Assembly: GCF_004138325.1 (NCBI RefSeq)
Contig: NZ_SBLB01000002.1
Coordinates: 682,001 to 746,000 of the forward strand
Direction of reading: 5' to 3'
DNA: 64,000 bases
Source of the DNA: Spirosoma sordidisoli
GTDB lineage: Bacteria; Bacteroidota; Bacteroidia; Cytophagales; Spirosomataceae
Both the position numbers and the translations under genes were made by a program. This document shows, one piece after another, positions 18,752-27,283 of this stretch. Position 1 is the stretch's first letter. Each line of letters opens with the position of its first letter. Under the pieces are notes generated by a model. That model did not search any database. It was not told where the DNA came from and worked only from the letters and a program-made list of their open reading frames with translations.

Positions 18752-19498
18752 TCAATTCACGAAGTTGTAATTATAAAACTGCTGTACACGTTCATCGGGG
18801 TCGGCAAAGACTTCGTCGAACGTACCGACCCGTTCAAAGGTGCCATCGAGGAGCATGGCCACCCGATCGCCGGTAGTTTTGGCGCAGGTCAGGTCGTGGG
18901 TAATGATGATCGACGAAGCGCCGGTACGCTGCCGTACTTCGTTGATCAGGTTGTTGATCTCGATGCTGGTGATGGGGTCGAGACCGGCGGTTGGTTCATC
19001 GTATAACATAATTTCGGGCTTCAGCATCAGCGTTCGGGCAATTCCGATCCGTTTGCGCTGACCACCCGACAATTCAGACGGCATCTGGTTGATGGTCTGC
19101 GACAGCCCCACGTCATCGAGCGCTTCTTCGACCGCGCGGTTGATATCGGCCCGGCTCAGGTTGCGAATGTTGCGCACCAGCGGAAATTCCAGGTTTTCGC
19201 GGATGCTCATGCTGTCGTAGAGGGCACTGCTCTGAAACGAGAACCCTACTTTCTGGCGGAAGTCGTCCAGTTCGCGGCCCCGTAACAGGGTCACGTCCTG
19301 GCCCAGCACGCGCACCTCGCCGGCATCGGGCTTCAGCAGTCCGACAATGATCTTGATCAACACCGACTTACCCGTACCCGACCGGCCCAGCACCACCACG
19401 TTTTCGCCCCGGTGTACCTGCAGGTCAACGCCCCGCAGCACGTGCAGATCGCCAAACGACTTTTTCAGTCCCTGTATGTCAATTACTAACTCATCCAT
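18752..19498 (-). CDS. mlaF: ABC transporter ATP-binding protein, MlaF type
   Basis: The 248-residue ATPase shows Walker A GRSGTGKS (about 36-43), Q-loop VGFSFQSSALYDSMSIRENLEFPL, signature LSGGQRKR, Walker B IMLYDEPTAGLD and the switch His in IIITHD. The sequence around the Q-loop and GLDPITS is typical of the Mla/Ttg2A group rather than of other importers. It should power the lipid exchange done by the permease and MCE proteins encoded on either side. Confidence 0.95.
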   Translation of the reverse strand: MDELVIDIQGLKKSFGDLHVLRGVDLQVHRGENVVVLGRSGTGKSVLIKIIVGLLKPDAGEVRVLGQDVTLLRGRELDDFRQKVGFSFQSSALYDSMSIRENLEFPLVRNIRNLSRADINRAVEEALDDVGLSQTINQMPSELSGGQRKRIGIARTLMLKPEIMLYDEPTAGLDPITSIEINNLINEVRQRTGASSIIITHDLTCAKTTGDRVAMLLDGTFERVGTFDEVFADPDERVQQFYNYNFVN

Positions 19499-19590
19499 AA
19501 ACCTGTAAAAGAGAAATCAGAAACGCCGGAGCAACAGATACGGCAGGGCTTCCGATCAATCAGACGTTGGCCCCTATGCTCGTACGCTTC

Positions 19591-20403
19591 CTAGCTGCCG
19601 CGGATCGCGTTGGCGATCTGGAGCGAGAGAAGCTCTTCAATGAATACTAAAAACATGGCGGTTACCACCGACGAGTTGGCGGCTTTACCCACGCCTTCGG
19701 TGCCTTTCGACGAGTGGTAGCCTTTGTAGCAGCCCACCATCCCGATTGTGAATCCAAACGCAATGGATTTGATCAGCGACATGAAAATGTCGAGGTAGGT
19801 AATGGCCCCGAAGACCTCCTGAATATATGAGGTGAAGCTGGTCTGCTCGTTCTGGTTTACGTTTATATACGCACCAATCAGGGCCACGAAGATCGTATAC
19901 ATCGTCAGCAGCGGAATAGTGAACGAAGTAGCCAGCACCCGCGTAACGACCAGAAATTTAAACGGGTCGGTTCCGGAAACTTCCATGGCGTCGATCTGCT
20001 CGGTAACGTTCATGGAGCCGAGCTCGGCTCCGATACTCGATCCTACCTTGCCGGCTGCAATCAGTGCCGTAACCAGTGGGCCCAGGGCCCGCACGACCGC
20101 AATGGCAATCAGCGACGGTAACCAGGAGGTAGCCCCGAATTCGGTCAGCGACGGTCTCGACTGGTTCGTGAAGACGATACCCGTTATAAAACCGGTCGTA
20201 GAGATCAGCAGTAACGACCGGTATCCGACTTCGTAGCATTGCCGGATAATTTCTTTGAATTCGTAGGGGGGAAGGAGGGCTTCGCGAAAAAATCGACCTA
20301 CAAAAGCCGCCACATCGGCCAGATTAATGAAAAACCGCTCAAACCGCCGGGGAATAGAAGGGCGGGAGGGTGGGGAGTCCGTTGATTTGGTGTCAGCTTG
20401 CAT
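19591..20403 (-). CDS. mlaE: MlaE-type ABC transporter permease
   Basis: The 270-residue protein has about five to six membrane helices and the MlaE family core: VVRALGPLVTALIAAGKVGSSIGAELGSMNVTEQIDAME, then a C-terminal FGFTIGMVGCYKGYHSSKGTEGVGKAANSSVV. It is first in the operon (permease, ATPase, MCE protein), and acts in the inner membrane in phospholipid trafficking to keep outer-membrane asymmetry. A -7-like element sits at 20439-20446. Confidence 0.95.
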   Translation of the reverse strand: MQADTKSTDSPPSRPSIPRRFERFFINLADVAAFVGRFFREALLPPYEFKEIIRQCYEVGYRSLLLISTTGFITGIVFTNQSRPSLTEFGATSWLPSLIAIAVVRALGPLVTALIAAGKVGSSIGAELGSMNVTEQIDAMEVSGTDPFKFLVVTRVLATSFTIPLLTMYTIFVALIGAYINVNQNEQTSFTSYIQEVFGAITYLDIFMSLIKSIAFGFTIGMVGCYKGYHSSKGTEGVGKAANSSVVTAMFLVFIEELLSLQIANAIRGS

Positions 20404-20438
20404 TCAAACGCTACGTGTAGTGCCCGCAAATGGCGGGG

Positions 20439-20446
20439 CGAATGTA
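20439..20446 (-). promoter_or_regulatory. Candidate -7 element for the mla operon
   Basis: On the minus strand it reads TACATTCG, one mismatch from TAnnTTTG, 36 bp before the mlaE ATG. Confidence 0.35.
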
Positions 20447-20601
20447 TGCTAATAACTGATTTAGACCAACAGGGTTTATTTATTAAAGCTATGAGCGGAC
20501 TACGGTCCGGCATAAACCCGGAATGGGAGGCCTTTCCCGTAACGATGACTATGGGTTGTGTAGGGAATCTGGTTTCGTCATTGTTACCGCCAGTCTCCCA
20601 G

Positions 20602-20753
20602 GAGCTTGTTTGGGGAAGGGTGGTTTTCCCCCCCAGCCCCCTAAATGGGGAGCCCATTCGGCGGAGCTATCTCCCCCTTTAGGGGGCTGGGGGGGAAAAA
20701 GGGCGGCCCCTCGAGCCGACTAAAGTCCGCAGATACCTTCCCCAAATAAACTC
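20602..20753. repeat. Dispersed inverted-repeat element, copy 1
   Basis: Outer arms of 18 bp, GAGCTTGTTTGGGGAAGG (20602-20619) and its near-perfect complement (20736-20753, two mismatches), enclose a perfect 22-bp inner inverted repeat (20624-20645 / 20678-20699; C-run, AGCCCCC, TAAA). The 32-nt core contains CCCATTCGGCGGAG. Related copies are at 27427-27626 and 60153-60346. It codes for nothing and looks like a small non-autonomous mobile or structured repeat. The remaining stretches of the 20404-20793 gap hold nothing else I recognise. Confidence 0.75.
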
Positions 20754-20793
20754 TAAAGGGGCGGGGGTAAATTGGCCTGGGGCATATCGTGCG

Positions 20794-21582
20794 TTACGAC
20801 AAAAAGGACAGGTAATCGTCGGGACGCGACAGAACTTCTTTATATACCAGTACCCGAAACAGGTAATAACGGGTTTCGCGGGGGAGATTCATCCGGTAGT
20901 AGTCGCGGTGGGCGTCGCGCCGGAGCTGGTTTTTCAGATAGCCGGGCCCCGCGTTGTAGGCGGCCGCTACCAGCGACCAGGATCCCAGCTGATCGTATAA
21001 TTTACGCAGATATTTGCAGGCAGCTACGGTTGCTTTATGAACGTTGAACCGTTCGTCAACCCCTTTTCCCACTTTCAGGCCCAGCTCGCGGGCCGTGCCC
21101 GGCATGAGTTGCCAGTAACCCGCAGCGCCCATCGGCGACACGGCTTTTGCCTTCAGCCCACTCTCGGCCAGCGGCACGTAGCGGAAGTCCTGCGGGATGT
21201 CATACTGCTCCAGAATAGGGTCGATGATCGGGAAAAACGCATCGGCTCGTTTCTGGAGGCTGCCCAGATCGCTGGTATTGTTCCGGAAGAGGGTGAAAAC
21301 GTGTTTCCAGCGGTCAGCAACGGCACTCTGGTCAAGTGGAAGACATTCTCCGCAAAAATTGACGTCGAGCATAGGAAGCTCGTTGCCAGCCGATATCGCC
21401 GACGACCCCGCGGGCATTGAGGAGTTAATGAACAGACTGGTACGGGTTGCGTCGGCCTGTAGCAAAACCGGGCTGGTGGCCGTTTGAAATGAGGTGATAG
21501 GCGATTGAGTAAACTTGGCTGCTACCGAGACGGCCGGACGAAAAGCAGCCATCAACAGAGAGAATCCTACGCGTTTGATCAA
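20794..21582 (-). CDS. Lytic transglycosylase (SLT domain)
   Basis: The 262-residue protein has an N-terminal signal sequence and a spacer rich in Ser/Thr/Ala. The C-terminal SLT domain (about 120-250) is recognised by FRYVPLAESGLKAKAV with catalytic Glu140, then SPMGAAGYWQLMPGTARELGL and SLVAAAYNAGPGYLKN. These are the motifs of MltD-like peptidoglycan lyases, which cut the glycan between MurNAc and GlcNAc to leave anhydro-MurNAc. No LysM repeats are seen. The gene stands alone. Confidence 0.92.
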   Translation of the reverse strand: MIKRVGFSLLMAAFRPAVSVAAKFTQSPITSFQTATSPVLLQADATRTSLFINSSMPAGSSAISAGNELPMLDVNFCGECLPLDQSAVADRWKHVFTLFRNNTSDLGSLQKRADAFFPIIDPILEQYDIPQDFRYVPLAESGLKAKAVSPMGAAGYWQLMPGTARELGLKVGKGVDERFNVHKATVAACKYLRKLYDQLGSWSLVAAAYNAGPGYLKNQLRRDAHRDYYRMNLPRETRYYLFRVLVYKEVLSRPDDYLSFLS

Positions 21583-21696
21583 GACTAAACTCAGATGGTT
21601 ATGAGTCTATAACGTAAGTAGGCTTTATAATCGTCTATTGATAATCAACATTTTGCACGAAGGTTTCTTTATATGACGGAAAACCGACGGCTACAA

Positions 21697-22626
21697 TCAG
21701 CGATTTCTGAAGCTTTGAGGAGCGGTTGGAACCTGGTTCGGATCGGCCAGATCGAGCTCCAGATGAATGCCGCCCGGGGCTTCGGCGCCCACCGTAAACG
21801 CCCCCCAGGCGTACAGGGCGAGCGTGGCTGCCCGCTGCTGAAACATGACCCGGTGCTCGTCGGGTGTGAAGCTATCGTGCAGGTGGAAGACCACAATCGC
21901 GTCGGCGGGGAGCTGAACCGAGTCGGGTGCGGTTACCTGAAGATGTACCGCGAAAAAATCGTTGTCGTTGTCCACCGCTTCGACCGTTGCCGACAGTTGG
22001 TAACCCTCCCGAACGGCCAGCCCGCCCCAGCGTCCTTTCTGCGGATCGTCGGGATGAGATGCGGACGTGGGCTGATTCAGGACTTCGAGGGTGCTGGCAG
22101 ACGCGGCCGACCGACGTGCGGGGGCCAGGGTTCGCGCTTTCTGCACTTCCTTGAGGCCCCGGAGCGTGGCGGTATTTTCCTGTATTTTCTGGTTGGCCTC
22201 GGCGGCTGTCTGCCGGGTGGCCTGCACATCCTTTCGGGTCTGGTCGATTTCCTCTTTAGCCTCTTTGACCTCTTCTTTCAACTGGGCGATGACCCGGTCG
22301 CTGACCGATGCAATGAAGCGCGACGAGGAGATGGCTGCCAGTAAGCAAAGGCTGATAAAAACCAGGAGATTGATGGCCTTGTCGGCGGCTGACAGCTCTG
22401 GCCCGGCGGGGTAAAACAGTTTATCGAGAATTTTGCTCTGGGTAACGAACAAAAAGACGGGCACCAGCGCCGAGGCTCCAATGCCCAGAATAACGCAGCG
22501 ACCCAGCGAGTTCGGCTGTCCATTGGGCAGGGGGGCGTAGAAAAAATTAACGATGCCGCCAATAATGCCGCCGGTAAGCATCACCAGCAGCACAGTCCAG
22601 AGGTCGGGAGTGAAGGGTATAGTCAT
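21697..22626 (-). CDS. Membrane protein with coiled coil and C-terminal prokaryotic-YEATS-like (pYEATS) domain
   Basis: The 309-residue product has three predicted membrane helices in the first ~110 residues (VLLVMLTGGIIGGIVNFFY; LGIGASALVPVFLFV; AINLLVFISLCLLAAI). A charged coiled coil (about 112-165) and a linker follow. The C-terminal domain (about 200-305) has VVFHLHDSFTP, LALYAWGAFTVGAEAPGGIHLELDL and a closing TAPQSFRN, closely resembling the prokaryotic YEATS domain. The helices fit the associated three-TM module (YLATT) described with it. Such proteins have been proposed, from comparative genomics, to act as membrane-linked sensors in biological-conflict systems. No effector is adjacent here. 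The family call is from memory of motifs. Confidence 0.7.
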   Translation of the reverse strand: MTIPFTPDLWTVLLVMLTGGIIGGIVNFFYAPLPNGQPNSLGRCVILGIGASALVPVFLFVTQSKILDKLFYPAGPELSAADKAINLLVFISLCLLAAISSSRFIASVSDRVIAQLKEEVKEAKEEIDQTRKDVQATRQTAAEANQKIQENTATLRGLKEVQKARTLAPARRSAASASTLEVLNQPTSASHPDDPQKGRWGGLAVREGYQLSATVEAVDNDNDFFAVHLQVTAPDSVQLPADAIVVFHLHDSFTPDEHRVMFQQRAATLALYAWGAFTVGAEAPGGIHLELDLADPNQVPTAPQSFRNR

Positions 22627-22781
22627 GGGTGGGGTTGATAGTCAATTGATTTTGTAAATAAAAGAAGATGCCGGCGCCGAACCAATGAGGGAATCGCCCT
22701 ATTTCAGATGGGTTTCTACCGGTATGTCGTGTATCAGCGCAAAAACGCCGACCTTTGCCCCCGGTACGTGATTTATGCCCC

Positions 22782-23624
22782 ATGCTCAAACTCGGACGAT
22801 TCAACACATTAACCGCCCTGCGTGAAACCAGCGTTGGCTTTTTCCTGAACGATACGCCCACTGGTGATCCCAAAGACGACATTCTGTTACCCAACAAGTA
22901 TGTGCCCCGCGATCTGGCCGTGGGCGACACCATCGATGTGTTTGTGTATAACGACTCCCTCGAGCGACCCGTGGCAACTACGCTCGTTCCGGCCGTGCAG
23001 CGCGATGAGTTTGCGACCCTGCAGGTAATGGCCGTAACCGATGCGGGGGCGTTTCTGGACTGGGGGCTGGAAAAAGATCTGTTTGTGCCGTTTCGGGAGC
23101 AGAGCCGCCCCATGCAGGTCGGGCGGTGGTACGTCGTGTTTGTCTATCTCGATGAAGAAACGAACCGGCTGGTTGCATCGAGCCGGGTCAACCGCTTCCT
23201 CGACCCCGACGTGAGCGATCTGTACGTGGGCGAAGAGGTGCAGCTGCTGGCCTACGAAGCCACCGAGCTGGGTATGAACGTTATCATCAATAACCGCTAC
23301 AAGGGACTGGTTTACCATAACGAGATTTTCCGGACGGTGCGCCCCGGTGACCCACTCATCGGCTACATCAAACATATCCGCGACGACAACCGGGTCGACG
23401 TTAGCCTCCAGCGCCCGGGCTATGAAAACGTAGAGCCGAACGCCCGGCGCATCCTGGCCGAACTCCGGTCGGAGGGTGGTTTCCTGCCGCTAACGGACAG
23501 CAGCGCGCCCGAGGAGATCTACCGGCGACTCGAAATGAGCAAAAAAACGTTCAAGAAAGCCATCGGTACACTCTACAAAGACCGGAAAATCACCATCGAG
23601 GATGCCGGCATCAGGCTGGTATAG
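22782..23624 (+). CDS. CvfB-like S1 RNA-binding protein
   Basis: The ATG at 22782 starts MLKLGRFNTLTALRETSVGFFL, the usual start of this family, and is preferred over a TTG at 22755. The 280-residue protein has S1-type repeats (first GRFNTLTALRETSVGFFLND, later TLQVMAVTDAGAFLDWGLEKDLFVPF and GYIKHIRDDNRVDVSLQRPG) and a C-terminal winged-helix (ILAELRSEGGFLPLTDSSAPEEIYRRLEMSKKTFKKAIGTLYKD). CvfB-like proteins bind RNA and influence gene expression. The gene stands alone. Confidence 0.9.
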   Translation: MLKLGRFNTLTALRETSVGFFLNDTPTGDPKDDILLPNKYVPRDLAVGDTIDVFVYNDSLERPVATTLVPAVQRDEFATLQVMAVTDAGAFLDWGLEKDLFVPFREQSRPMQVGRWYVVFVYLDEETNRLVASSRVNRFLDPDVSDLYVGEEVQLLAYEATELGMNVIINNRYKGLVYHNEIFRTVRPGDPLIGYIKHIRDDNRVDVSLQRPGYENVEPNARRILAELRSEGGFLPLTDSSAPEEIYRRLEMSKKTFKKAIGTLYKDRKITIEDAGIRLV

Positions 23625-23785
23625 AGCCGGTTGTTGGCTGGTCTTTGCGCAGAAAGGATGAGTCGGTCGTGATAATACGGCAGCTAAAGCGGCACATAAC
23701 CGATGAAATCGATTCGTGAGATAACCATTGGGCCATGAACATGGCTTAACTGAACGCAAACCATATCGGTTTAGAGTCATCGATT

Positions 23786-23817
23786 AACCATGCCGTTTTT
23801 CGAAAAACGGCATGGTT
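23786..23817. other. Perfect 32-bp palindrome
   Basis: AACCATGCCGTTTTTC (23786-23801) is followed without a loop by its exact complement to 23817. As RNA it would form a strong hairpin. It lies between two plus-strand genes, 162 bp after the CvfB-like gene, and may be a bidirectional terminator or a protein-binding site. The rest of the 23625-23990 gap shows no gene. Confidence 0.6.
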
Positions 23818-23990
23818 GCATTGTTTGGAGCCATATTCGGCTTATTAATCCCCCCATTTGTAGTACTTTACACCACTCAGATTAATCACACCACCGCCAG
23901 GAAGCTTATAAGTAGACAGCTCCTTTCGTTTTCGTTGAGTTACTAGTCACTATTTCACCCAGCCCTACCTTGAAAGCCAACGATTGCGGT

Positions 23991-25382
23991 ATGAGAACTG
24001 CGTTAATGAGCAGCCTGCTCGCTGTTTCCTTATTCAGCTTCGCACAGGTGCCCATTACCCATCGACTTCAGATTCGGGGCGACACCCTTCGCTATACAAT
24101 CAATGGCTTCAACTTAACTGATGTGTTCCATTTCTCGAAAATGGACTCGGTAAACAACTTCAACTCGCCCCAGAAATACGAAGGAAAACTCATCTCATTT
24201 GTGCTTGCTACGGGTGATCAACAAATTACTGTTGACCACAACGAGGGTAAGCTGCTCACCCAGCGAATCGCTTTGACCAACGGCTCCCTCACCAAATACA
24301 TTCAGATTCGATTTTTTGGCGATATATCCGCTCAGTTTTCCGCTGACTACCAACGGCGGTTTGGCGGTACGGTTAGCTACGAAATTCCGGAAACGTTCGA
24401 GTTGGCCAATATCGCTATGGCCTTAACAGAAGCAGGTCAGAAAGACCCCAATATGATCGATCAGACTGGCGGTTATTTCACCCGCCTGAAGGCGTATTTT
24501 ACTCCCCAGCTCAACCATCCGCTTATTCGGCGACTGAATGAACAGCTAAAGACGGGTGGTTATAATGTCTATCAGGGCGTTCGCCAGAATGCGTATATCA
24601 TGGTCCTGAATCGGCAAGGAATACCAACTCAGGGAGGTGTTTATAAGGCTATGTGGCCGGCAGCGAACGACATGGCCGAATACCCATACCAGTGGGCTGA
24701 TTTCGTACAGAAATCCGGTTTCCGAAAATTCTACCAGAACAATCAACCGTTTTATCAGCAGAACATAGCCCGGGTTAAACAACTCTTGCCGGTTAAACAA
24801 ATGCAGACGTGGCTGGAACGACAATTCCCGGGCATTCATTACAATAGTCAGCGTATTGTTTTCTCGCCCCTGATTGGTGGCGCTCACGCAACCCAGAAAT
24901 TTGCCGATCGGGGGTATCAGGAGAGCTTGATGTTTATTTGTGATGCGAAAGCGTACAATCAGAGCACCCTTTCTGACGCCGAGATTGCCGGGTTGTACTC
25001 CAGCATCGTCTTCACCGAGGTTGATCATAACTTTGTGAACCCCACCAGTGACAAGCATCTGACGGCAATCAACACTGTATTTAATGATCGGCCAAAGTGG
25101 ACCCGAAAAGGCGATTCGGATCACTACGGCAATGCTTATGAGATCTTTAATGAATACATGACGCATGGCGTACATTTGCTTTACATCAAAGACAACTACC
25201 CGCTGAATGTATACGAACTGGTGCGCAAAGAGCGGGTAGACTTGAATGCCAGCCAGCGTGGCTTTTATCGATTTGAGGCTTTCGTGAATGAACTACAGCG
25301 GCTTTATGCCTCTAAAGAAGCCACCCAAACGATTGCTGATTTATATGGCCCGCTGTTAGACTGGGCAAAGCGTGTACCGTGA
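23991..25382 (+). CDS. Secreted DUF4932 protein
   Basis: The ATG at 23991 starts a clean signal peptide (MRTALMSSLLAVSLFSFAQ), preferred over a TTG at 23970. The 463-residue product resembles DUF4932 proteins. The segment SSIVFTEVDHNFVNP plus a later EIFNEYMTHGVHLLY gives E/H residues that could bind a metal, as in peptidase-like members, but a canonical HExxH is absent. The function is unknown. It runs up to the remains of signalling genes that lie on the other strand immediately downstream. Confidence 0.7.
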   Translation: MRTALMSSLLAVSLFSFAQVPITHRLQIRGDTLRYTINGFNLTDVFHFSKMDSVNNFNSPQKYEGKLISFVLATGDQQITVDHNEGKLLTQRIALTNGSLTKYIQIRFFGDISAQFSADYQRRFGGTVSYEIPETFELANIAMALTEAGQKDPNMIDQTGGYFTRLKAYFTPQLNHPLIRRLNEQLKTGGYNVYQGVRQNAYIMVLNRQGIPTQGGVYKAMWPAANDMAEYPYQWADFVQKSGFRKFYQNNQPFYQQNIARVKQLLPVKQMQTWLERQFPGIHYNSQRIVFSPLIGGAHATQKFADRGYQESLMFICDAKAYNQSTLSDAEIAGLYSSIVFTEVDHNFVNPTSDKHLTAINTVFNDRPKWTRKGDSDHYGNAYEIFNEYMTHGVHLLYIKDNYPLNVYELVRKERVDLNASQRGFYRFEAFVNELQRLYASKEATQTIADLYGPLLDWAKRVP

Positions 25383-25390
25383 AGGAATTT

Positions 25391-25500
25391 AATAGTGTTG
25401 CCATGAGCCAGTCCTTCTTTGGTGGTAAAATGATGAAAGGATTTGCCATCGTAGCGATAAACACCGGCGCCGGCAGAAGCAAGCCAACGGTTGCCGCGTC
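25391..25500 (-). pseudogene. Fragment of a two-component-regulator propeller (Reg_prop) gene
   Basis: On the minus strand one frame reads GNRWLASAGAGVYRYDGKSF followed by HHFTTKEGLAHGNT, the repeat unit of two-component regulator propeller sensors. Only about 36 residues survive. They are in a different frame from the kinase remnant upstream and run into the 3' end of the DUF4932 gene. This is an internal piece of a gene whose remainder is absent. Confidence 0.7.
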
Positions 25501-25502
25501 TT

Positions 25503-26331
25503 GACCTGACTCTGCAGGGCACGCATCTGCGCTTCTGTATGTTGCTGGTTGAGTTGCTGACGGGCCAGGTCGGACTGAAGTTGCTGGCGCAGCCGGTGTT
25601 CCCGTTCGCGCAGCAGTTCCTGCTCGGCCAGTATCTGTCGGCGGGTTTCGCGTCGCTGGCGGTACGATAGCCCCAGCGATACGCAGGCCATGTCGAGCAA
25701 CAGCCCTAACTGGCCGATAAACCCTGGATGAATAGGTAGGGGCAGGTTGAACAGTCCAGCTCGTATACCAGCCTGGCCGTGCTGGACAATAACCAGAATA
25801 CCCAGCAGTTCGCTGATCAACAGGCCCAGCGTTGCGACGACGAAAAAACGGGCCAGCACATCCGTTTTCCGGAGCGTGACATAGACGGTATACGCTATGG
25901 TCAGGTAAGTTGCCAGGATAATGAGGACTCGAATCAGGTTGAGCTGCGTTTCGTGCCAGTCGGTTTGCCAGGCCGATGAAAACAGGTTGAAATACACTTC
26001 CGGTAGTGCTACGATAGCTATACCCCATTGAACCCGCCGGTAGCAGACCAGCAAACCAGGCCGGTCTGCTACCGGCAGAAAGGTGAGGGCTATCTCTAAA
26101 TAAACCAGCGAAAACAGGTATAGCGGAATGGTTTGTATGAAGGCGAGCACGTGGGGCGGTAAGCGGACATAGTCAACGCCGAACCCGGTCGAACCCGGTC
26201 ATCCAAAGTAGAATATAAAGCGTGTACTGACCGTAGATGCGCTCCTGATAAACGGCCCACTGAATCAGGTTAGCGATCAGCATAACCAGCACGGCTCCCG
26301 TAAAAAGCAGGAACCACTGGTCATAAGTCAT
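25503..26331 (-). pseudogene. Histidine kinase (7TM-type, LytS-like), frameshifted and truncated
   Basis: From an ATG at 26331 the frame reads MTYDQWFLLFTGAVLVMLIA and continues through membrane segments until a 10-bp tandem duplication (26181-26190 and 26191-26200) shifts it into a stop. Removing one copy restores an unbroken frame into the 25389-26150 ORF (WMTGFGVDYVRLPPHVLAF). That ORF carries six further membrane helices and a coiled coil ending QHTEAQMRALQSQV. In LytS-like kinases NPHFIFN should follow; here the sequence instead joins the Reg_prop fragment, so the phosphoacceptor and ATPase domains are missing. As it stands it cannot be a working kinase. Confidence 0.85.
26181..26200. 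repeat. 10-bp tandem duplication that breaks the kinase frame
   Basis: GAACCCGGTC occurs twice in direct succession. Ten is not a multiple of three, and deletion of one copy would rejoin the two halves of the kinase reading frame. Confidence 0.95.
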
Positions 26332-26480
26332 TGCGAAAGAAGGTATTGGGTGGAGTAGGTAGAGTCAGCGAAAATAAACAATTAGCGTTTCATCGGCTAG
26401 TTTACCGCTTCATAACAGGACGGTTTGAATCCAGCCGGGCGGGTAGCAACTTTGGGTATGCCTGTAAACAACCCAACCGC

Positions 26481-26624
26481 ATGAAAGCCCGACGGACCCT
26501 TCTGGCCACCGTACCCTTTGCTGGACTAGTGGCAGCTCAGTACATCAACCACCTCCTGAAACAGCCCAGCCGCCGGTTAACCGACGTGGACCAGACTAAC
26601 TTGACAAACCCATCCTTACCATGA
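26481..26624 (+). CDS. Small 47-residue protein coupled to the HAD gene
   Basis: MKARRTLLATVPFAGLVAAQ and a short tail form one possible membrane segment after a basic start. The stop overlaps the HAD start codon as ATGA, a classic translational coupling. A CAACTTTG (about 26448-26455) resembles the -7 element at a suitable distance. It may be a short membrane protein or a leader peptide. No family is recognised. Confidence 0.45.
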   Translation: MKARRTLLATVPFAGLVAAQYINHLLKQPSRRLTDVDQTNLTNPSLP

Positions 26625-27253
26625 ACTTCAAGCTGATTATCTTCGATTTTGACGGTACCCTCGCCGATTCATTCCCGTATTTTCTGCGGACCATGAATGC
26701 GCTCGCCACCACCTATAATTTTCCGGTTATCCAGCCTCAGGACGTAGATCAGCTGCGGGGACTCGATGCCCGCCAGATGATCAAACGAGCCCGGTTGCCC
26801 GCCTGGAAGATTCCGCTTATTGTCAGTTCATTCATCCGACGCATGGGCCAGGATATCGACCAGATTCACTTATTCGACGGTGTGCCTCAGCTGTTGAGCC
26901 AGTTGGCCGGTCAGGGGGTTAAGCTGGCGATCGTCAGCTCTAACAGTGAGGAGAACATACGGCGGGTACTTGGCCCGGTAAACGCGTCGCTGATCAGCCA
27001 TTACGGGTGCGGCTCGTCGCTTTTCAGCAAGCAGCGCAAATTCAAACGCGCCATGGAAAAGATGGGCGCCAGTCGGCAGGAGACGCTTTGCGTTGGCGAT
27101 GAAGTGCGCGACATAGAAGCCGCTCGGGAAGCCACCGTGGCCTTTGGCGCAGTGACCTGGGGCTATACCCGCCCGGATGCGCTGGCCGCTTACCCCGGAA
27201 TCAGCCTGTTTCATACGCCGGCCGATATTGCCAGAACCGTGCTTGAGCCGTAG
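26621..27253 (+). CDS. HAD-superfamily hydrolase, phosphoglycolate phosphatase-like
   Basis: The 210-residue protein has motif I FDFDGTLADS (nucleophile D9, acid D11), motif II VSSNSEENI, motif III Lys in KFKRAMEKMG and motif IV CVGDEVRDIEAA. A helical cap lies between (about 15-80). These are features of subfamily IA phosphatases such as Gph-like enzymes. The natural substrate is unknown. It overlaps the preceding small ORF by 4 bp. Confidence 0.9.
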   Translation: MNFKLIIFDFDGTLADSFPYFLRTMNALATTYNFPVIQPQDVDQLRGLDARQMIKRARLPAWKIPLIVSSFIRRMGQDIDQIHLFDGVPQLLSQLAGQGVKLAIVSSNSEENIRRVLGPVNASLISHYGCGSSLFSKQRKFKRAMEKMGASRQETLCVGDEVRDIEAAREATVAFGAVTWGYTRPDALAAYPGISLFHTPADIARTVLEP

Positions 27254-27283
27254 CCGCAGTAGCCATACGATTCCTGTACGCGG

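Noticed and set aside
20398..20682. 94-codon open frame into the inverted-repeat element after mlaE
   Set aside because: It overlaps the mlaE start and reads into repeat DNA; nothing protein-like is visible.
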